Positions 59,494 through 64,000 of a stretch of DNA of 64,000 nt are shown in pieces; position 1 is the stretch's first letter, and each line of letters opens with the position of its first letter. The position numbers and the translations under genes are program-made. The stretch comes from Chaunax sp. Z400 (taxonomy: Eukaryota; Chordata; Actinopteri; Lophiiformes; Chaunacidae), in NCBI GenBank assembly GCA_037577475.1, contig CM075192.1, positions 7,775,408 through 7,839,407 on the forward strand, written 5' to 3'. Under the pieces are notes generated by a model. That model had not been told where the DNA came from and made no database searches. It was given only the letters and a program-made list of their open reading frames with translations.

Positions 59494-59972
59494 GTACATC
59501 AACCCTTTCTGGCTGGTCCTGGCCACTTAGATGGCTTCGGCTCTGTACGCATACCTGTTTGTCCGTGAGTCTGTCCCAGTAGACCCAAGTGCCAAGTTCC
59601 TTTCCTCTCGTCACTATAAAGCTGTCTGGCATCTCCTCTCAACAGGAGGCAGTTCTAGTGAGGAGGGTGCAAGATTTCACAGATGCAAGCTGTGGCTTTA
59701 CATGCTGTGTGTCTTTCTTGTGATGACTGTAAACTATGGCAGCATTGAGTTGTATGTGTTGTATGAGCTGAGCTCACCACTGTGCTGGGGACCAGCCCTC
59801 ATTGGCTATGGATCAGCAGCTCTGTACCTGACCTATCTTACCAGCCTGCTAGGGCTGAAGATCATGCAGCGCTGTCTGGCGGACTCCTGGTTGGCTCTCG
59901 TGGGTCTGGCCTCCAACATCACAGGGCAGGTGGTCTTCTCTGTAGCTGACACCACCCCGCTCATGTTCACAG
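59494..59972 (+). pseudogene. slc46a1: Copy 3 exon 3 with in-frame TAG
   Basis: YINPFWLVLAT, then TAG at 59528-59530, where copies 1 and 2 have Tyr (TAC). After it, MASALYAYLFVRESVPVDPS continues in the same frame to the GTGAG donor. LCVFLVMTVNYGSIEL has Asn at the human His281 place. An ATG follows the stop directly, but restarting there would lose five helices. Confidence 0.85.
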
Positions 59973-60549
59973 GTGAGAGAATCTCCAAATGTGTAGACTT
60001 TATGATTCTCTGTTTAAAAGTTGTATTTATCATAATAGTCATCATAATTAATCTTAGGACAATGAGATCTTGCATGAAGCCTCATTTCTTCACTACTAAG
60101 CACAGAAATCAATATTTATTTCATCATTATTAAACATCTTGTGCCTTTATAAGGCATGATAACGTATGAGACAAACTAAAATCCTTTCCTGCATCACAGT
60201 AAAATTTCAGTGAACTGTATTTTAATTAAATATTCATTTGATAACATTACACTGAAGTGCATTATGCATTCTTAAAATTTCCTCTCTATATTTTTGCTTT
60301 CCCAACTCGACTCAACAGTTTTAAATGCATGCAGCGTTTTATTTTCACTATAGGTATAATGTCACTTTATCAGGCATCTGCTGTCACGCTGTCACAGTTG
60401 AACAGGTTGTTCATGTTGACAACCTTGAAAAAGACAATAAAAAACCATCTTATGTGAGGCTGAGAACAATATATGCAAATACAAAACATAACTTAAAATG
60501 CTGGTAATAATCACTATTGTTGATGTGGTTTCACTGTTTCTGTCACCAG
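59973..60549 (+). other. Intron 3, copy 3
   Basis: Homologous to 8049-8636 with small indels; ends TGTCACCAG. Nothing else seen. Confidence 0.6.
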
Positions 60550-60633
60550 GTTATGGTCTGCGTTTCCTCTGCATGGCCACAGCACCTGTGATTAGGTCGA
60601 AGTTGTCCCAGTTGGTGGATCCATCAGAACAAG
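60550..60633 (+). CDS. slc46a1: Copy 3 exon 4
   Basis: 84 nt, open. Reads YGLRFLCMATAPVIRSKLSQ; human Arg376 kept. Donor AACAAG|GTCAGT intact. Confidence 0.8.
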
Positions 60634-60952
60634 GTCAGTCACTAAACGTGCAAATACTTACAAAAACCACATTGTAACACACCAAACTGTGCATGGTGTG
60701 ATGACTGCACTGAGAAAAAAGTGTCTATGTGTTAATGTGTTTAATGAGTCAGTGAATTTGAATTATTGTAATTAGATTTCAAACAGGAGAGACTGGTGGT
60801 TGAAATGAATAATGTTTATTACATCTAATTAGTGTGTCAGAAAGTCTTTGGTGTCAGAAAGTCTTTGGTGTTAGAAAATCTTTGGCGCTTAGACTCTTCA
60901 GGGAGAGTGAGGGCACTTGCACACCTGAAAGTCCAGACAAAAATCCAAAGAA
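60634..60952 (+). repeat. Start of intron 4, copy 3, with short tandem repeat
   Basis: The first about 120 bp match intron 4 of the other copies up to their repeat insertion site, empty here at about 60755-60780. At about 60835-60885 a unit AGAAAGTCTTTGGTGTC-like occurs three times in tandem. Confidence 0.6.
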
Positions 60953-60958
60953 GGTTTG

Positions 60959-61730
60959 TACAGAGCCCCGCTGGTGACATTGGGAAATAAAATAATAATT
61001 AACGCATGGCCATGAGTTAAGTATCTCATGGGAACGAGTTAGTATCTTGTGGCCACACGTTAGTATGTTGTGGCCAGAACATATCAGACCTATTCTCATC
61101 TCCATGCAGTCACTGTTCATTGTTGCTTTAGCCACTTTGCTGGGTTCTTGCAGACTTGTTACTTTATTGGGCACTTGCACGATGTGATCACACTTTATAT
61201 TTGCTGCGCTACACCTGCTCCGTTCACCAGCCCAACATGCGGGACGCGCACTCACTCTGCGTCTCCATTCATCTGACTCTCTCGCTGTCTCTACACACAC
61301 CTATGCTACGACAAGCACTCTGGCTGAAGTCACCATGCACACCACGCACACAGATTGCGCATCGAGTACAGAGGATTTAGAGCATTCTTGTAACACTACC
61401 TCCACTCTGGATGATAATTACACACTAATTTCAATCCAGCACAGTAACAAAATTAAAACACTGGAGTGGTATGATAAAATGCAGTCTCTCAGTGATATAA
61501 AGAGTCCATTTCCTCGTTTTCCGTACTTTATATTTAAACATAACAAAACCTGTAAAGGAATTGCACTGGATATTATTCATATTTAGCTGTAACATGGCGA
61601 TACGGAGTGTACTTAACTCGTGGCCACACGTTAGTATCTTGTGGCCACGAGTTAGTAATGCGTGGCCATATGATACTAATGCGTGGCACGCATTATTTTT
61701 TTTTCCCAATGTCACCAGAGGGGCTCCGTA
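60959..61730. mobile_element. 772-bp TIR element with 6-bp target duplication
   Basis: The termini are inverted: left TACAGAGCCCCGCTGG then TGACATTGGGAAA, right (reverse complement) TACGGAGCCCCTCTGG then TGACATTGGGAAA. GGTTTG flanks both sides (60953-60958 and 61731-61736). Sub-terminal regions repeat GTGGCCACGAGTTAGTATC-like palindromic words. The inside has short open stretches (e.g. 61335-61586) with no recognised domain, so it is probably non-autonomous. Partial copies of the right end sit inside the Tc1-like element at 13185-13271 and 49393-49586. I cannot assign its superfamily. Confidence 0.75.
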
Positions 61731-61736
61731 GGTTTG

Positions 61737-61912
61737 GGATTTTGTTACATTGTAAATGTTTGGTCCAGTTAGTTCTGGCTTTACATTGCGATTTTCCAAG
61801 CGCACGAAATAACTTTTCCAGACATACCTATGTCCTGTCGCCATCATCTATGTGGGCTGTGTCTCCCTATACGTGATGATTCATTGCCCAGAATGCTGTC
61901 CAGGTCATAGAT
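61737..61912 (+). other. Short gap in intron 4, copy 3
   Basis: No feature recognised; separates the TIR element from the LINE tail. Confidence 0.5.
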
Positions 61913-63590
61913 AGATAGAGACTTTATTAATCCCCATAGGGAAATTCGGTTGTTACAGCAGCTCCAACAGAACATAAACAGAATTGAAAAATAGAATACA
62001 CATTGACATTTAAATATAGATATGTAATACAGATAAATATGAAGAAAGAGTCCAATCTCCAGAAAAAATAAAATAAAATAGAATAAATAAATAAAATAAA
62101 TATAGATTAAAGTGGTAAGTGCGAATGTGCAATGAGTGGAGACAATAAGTGTAATAAGTGGATGGACGGATGAATGAAGAGTTCTGGGTTTCAGACACAA
62201 CACAGTCAGATTGATTTGTTGTAGAGTCTGACTGCAGTCGGGACAAAGGACCTGCGGTAGCTCTCTGTCTTACACTGTGGGTGTAGCAGTCTGCTGCTGA
62301 AGGAGCTGCTCAAAGCTCCCACAGTCTCATGTAGGGGGTGAGAGGTGTTGTCCAGGATGGATGTCAGCTTGGTTAACATCCTCCTCTCACCCACCTCCTC
62401 CACAGAGTCCAGGGGACAGTCCATAACAGAGCTGGCCCTCCTGACCAGCCTGTTGAGTCTCTTCCTGTCCCTCTCTGTGCTTCCTCCACCCTAGCAGACC
62501 ACAGCGTAGACGAGTGATGATGCTACCATAGAGTCATAGAATGTTTTTAACAGAGTCCTGCACATTCTGAAGGACCTCAGTCTCCTGAGCAAATGGAGAC
62601 GACCTTGGCCCTTCTTGTACAGGACATCTGTGTTGTCCGACCAGTCCAGTTTATTGTTGAGGGGGACACCCAGGTATTTGTATGAGTTCACCTGTTCGAT
62701 GTCCAAACCCTGGATGTTCACCGGTGTAAAAAGGGAGGTCCTCCTGCAGAGATCAATCACCAGCTCCTTCGTTTTGGTGGTGTTTATCCTGAGGTGATTG
62801 ATCCCACACCAGTCCACAAAGTCTGAGATGGTGTTCCTGCACTCCAGATCATACCCTCTGATATGTATCCGACAATGGCTGAATCATCAGAGAACTTCTG
62901 GAGATGGCAGTGATCTGTGTTGTGTCTGAAGTCTGATGTGTATAATGTAAATAAGAAAGGGGAGAGCACTGTTCCCTGTGGAGCTCCCGTGCTGCAGGCC
63001 ACCACATCAGACACACAGTCCTTCAGCCTCACATACTGTCAGTGGGTAGTTGATGGTCCATGCAGTCAGGTTGCGATCAAGTCCTGCCCCTTCCAGCTTC
63101 CCTCTCAGCAGTGATGGCTGGATGGTGTTGGAAGCATTGGAGAAGTCAAAAAACATGACCCTCATAGTGCTTCTAGGATCCACAAGGTGTGAGACGGATT
63201 TGTGCAGCAGGTATATGACTGTGTCATCCACTCCGATGCCTGGCTGATAACCAGACTGAAGAGGATCCTGTTGGGAGCTCACCAGGGGACGCAGGTGGTT
63301 GAGAAGAAGAACTCTCTCCATGGGAGGTCAAGACCACAGGTCTGAAGTGGTTGGCCTCCCTGGGGAATGCAGTTTTTGGTACAAGTACCACACAGGAAGT
63401 CTTCCACAGTACCGGGACCCTCTCCAGACTGAGGCTGAGGTTGTACAGATGCACAGCTACCTTACATAGCTGGTCTGCACAATCCCTGAGCAGTCTGGTG
63501 GTGATGCTGTCTGGACCCGCACCTTTCCTTGGTCTAATCCTCCTGAATTCCCTCCTCAGCTGATCTATTGGCATTATAACAAGAAAAATT
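61913..63590 (-). mobile_element. Rex1-like LINE, reverse strand
   Basis: On the minus strand from about 63590: RRIRPRKGAGPDSITTRLLR, CVVLVPKTAFPREANHFRPV, QDPLQSGYQPGIGVDDTVIY, MFFDFSNASNTIQPSLLRGK (first catalytic Asp), STGAPQGTVLSPFLFTLYTS, KFSDDSAIVG (catalytic box), INHLRINTTKTKELVIDL, YKYLGVPLNNKLDWS, then ERRMLTKLTSILDNTSHPLH. The 3' end on plus is ATAGATAGATAGAGACTTTA followed by TTAATCCCCATAGGG, the short-repeat tail of this fish family. At least three frame breaks. 5'-truncated, inserted in intron 4 of copy 3. Confidence 0.8.
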
Positions 63591-64000
63591 GTCCTTCTCA
63601 TTTGTAGCCACTTTTATTGATGGCATCGCTCACCTTTACATACTGCTGCCGCAGGGTTTTTTTTACAGTCAGGTGTCATTGCTTTACTGTTTCTCTCATA
63701 TCCTCTCTCTCTCTCTCATCCTCGCAGAACATAAATTCAAAGTTTCTGGGGTTTATGACAGCATGAAAAGAACCAGAGGAATGGAGAGAGTCATATTTAA
63801 AAAGACAGCAAAACATGATAGTGTCATGGTCCTGGGTTTTGAGTGTATTTCCTGTTTTATTTTGAAAGTCTGTTTTCCATGTTATGTGCCTTTGCTTTGC
63901 ATTTCCTGTGTTTTCTTATGATCTGTTTTACCCTTTTGGTTCCTCTGTGTTTTAGTCTTCCATCTTTTTAGTTCTAGTTTGCTCCATTTCCCTGTGTTTG
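63591..64000 (+). other. Window end, no gene seen
   Basis: T-rich with a (TC)n tract at about 63695-63715. The stretch after CTCGCAG at 63727 was checked as a possible exon 5 and does not match ALFASVSC. Probably more intron 4 of copy 3. Confidence 0.4.

Larger units (their letters stand above)
55425..60633 (+). pseudogene. slc46a1: SLC46A1/PCFT-like transporter, copy 3 (nonsense codon, 3' exons not seen)
   Basis: Gene-level entry. Exons are 55425-55742, 58970-59361, 59494-59972 and 60550-60633. Lengths (318, 392, 479, 84 nt) and splice sites equal those of the other copies, but codon 249, TAC in copies 1 and 2, is TAG at 59528-59530. This would end the protein in about TM6. The rest of exon 3 and exon 4 are still open. 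Exons 5 and 6 are not found before the window ends; intron 4 here is at least 3.3 kb and full of transposons. Copy 3 differs from the others in exon 2 (LAGFSVCLFVVPLL, LLGDFNVILAG, AVLEACLG) and keeps the human Glu185 equivalent. Human His281 is Asn. Either a recent pseudogene, an assembly error at one base, or a polymorphic null allele. Confidence 0.75.

Noticed and set aside
59531..60133. Separate gene starting at the ATG after the TAG in copy 3
   Set aside because: The protein is the second half of exon 3 of the transporter reading on into intron 3; it would lack the first helices and has no promoter evidence.
61335..61586. 83-residue frame inside the TIR element as a transposase
   Set aside because: Too short, with no catalytic motif or DNA-binding fold that I can recognise.
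63728..63921. Possible exon after CTCGCAG near the window end
   Set aside because: The translation (EHKFKVSGVYDSMKRT...) matches neither exon 5 of the transporter nor any family I know.

Overview
The window looks like teleost fish nuclear DNA. It holds spliced vertebrate-type exons with GT/AG borders and a dense set of fish transposable elements: Rex3 (RTE), Rex1-like and L2-like LINEs, two Tc1-like elements and several short non-autonomous repeats. There is no sign of prokaryotic operons, rRNA or tRNA. Identifications rest on reading translations and remembered family features; no database search was run.

The only host genes I can support are three tandem, same-strand copies of a proton-coupled folate transporter-like gene (SLC46A1/PCFT family, 12-TM MFS). 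Copy 1 (5' end outside the window) has exons at <1-269, 7046-7437, 7570-8048, 8637-8720, 12297-12453 and 33780-33833. Copy 2 has exons at 36908-37225, 43098-43489, 43622-44100, 44694-44777, 48494-48650 and 52267-52320. Copy 3 (3' end outside the window or lost) has exons at 55425-55742, 58970-59361, 59494-59972 and 60550-60633. Copies 1 and 2 are very similar along their whole length, introns included. Copy 3 is more diverged inside the gene and carries an in-frame TAG in exon 3. Spacers of about 3 kb separate the genes (33834-36907 and 52321-55424); they are near-identical to each other and should hold the 3' UTRs and promoters.

Intron 1 of copies 1 and 2 holds L2-like pieces, a decayed Tc1-like transposase and a Rex3 insertion with target-site duplication. 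Copy 3 has the Tc1-like relic but not the L2 or Rex3, which orders the events. Intron 4 of copies 1 and 2 holds a teleost dispersed repeat with a LINE nested in it, again absent from copy 3. Intron 4 of copy 3 instead holds a 772-bp terminal-inverted-repeat element and a reverse-strand Rex1-like LINE.

The most striking structure is in intron 5. A second Tc1-like element, on the minus strand, has been split by a minisatellite with a 38-bp unit. The array is about 20.0 kb (roughly 525 units by length) in copy 1 and about 2.1 kb (roughly 56 units) in copy 2. The unit is itself a piece of that element's transposase reading frame (encoding about CIKNRQDSVVDIT), and the flanking DNA continues the transposase on both sides. 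So a short stretch of transposase coding DNA has become a satellite array inside a transporter intron, and amplified tenfold differently between two recent gene duplicates. Longer segments (shifts of about 0.53, 1.63, 2.09 and 3.34 kb) have then been copied within the large array.

Functionally, copies 1 and 2 keep most PCFT landmarks but have Gly where human PCFT has the proton-coupling Glu185, and Gln in place of His281. Copy 3 keeps the Glu but is interrupted by the stop. The family may therefore include copies with altered transport coupling.
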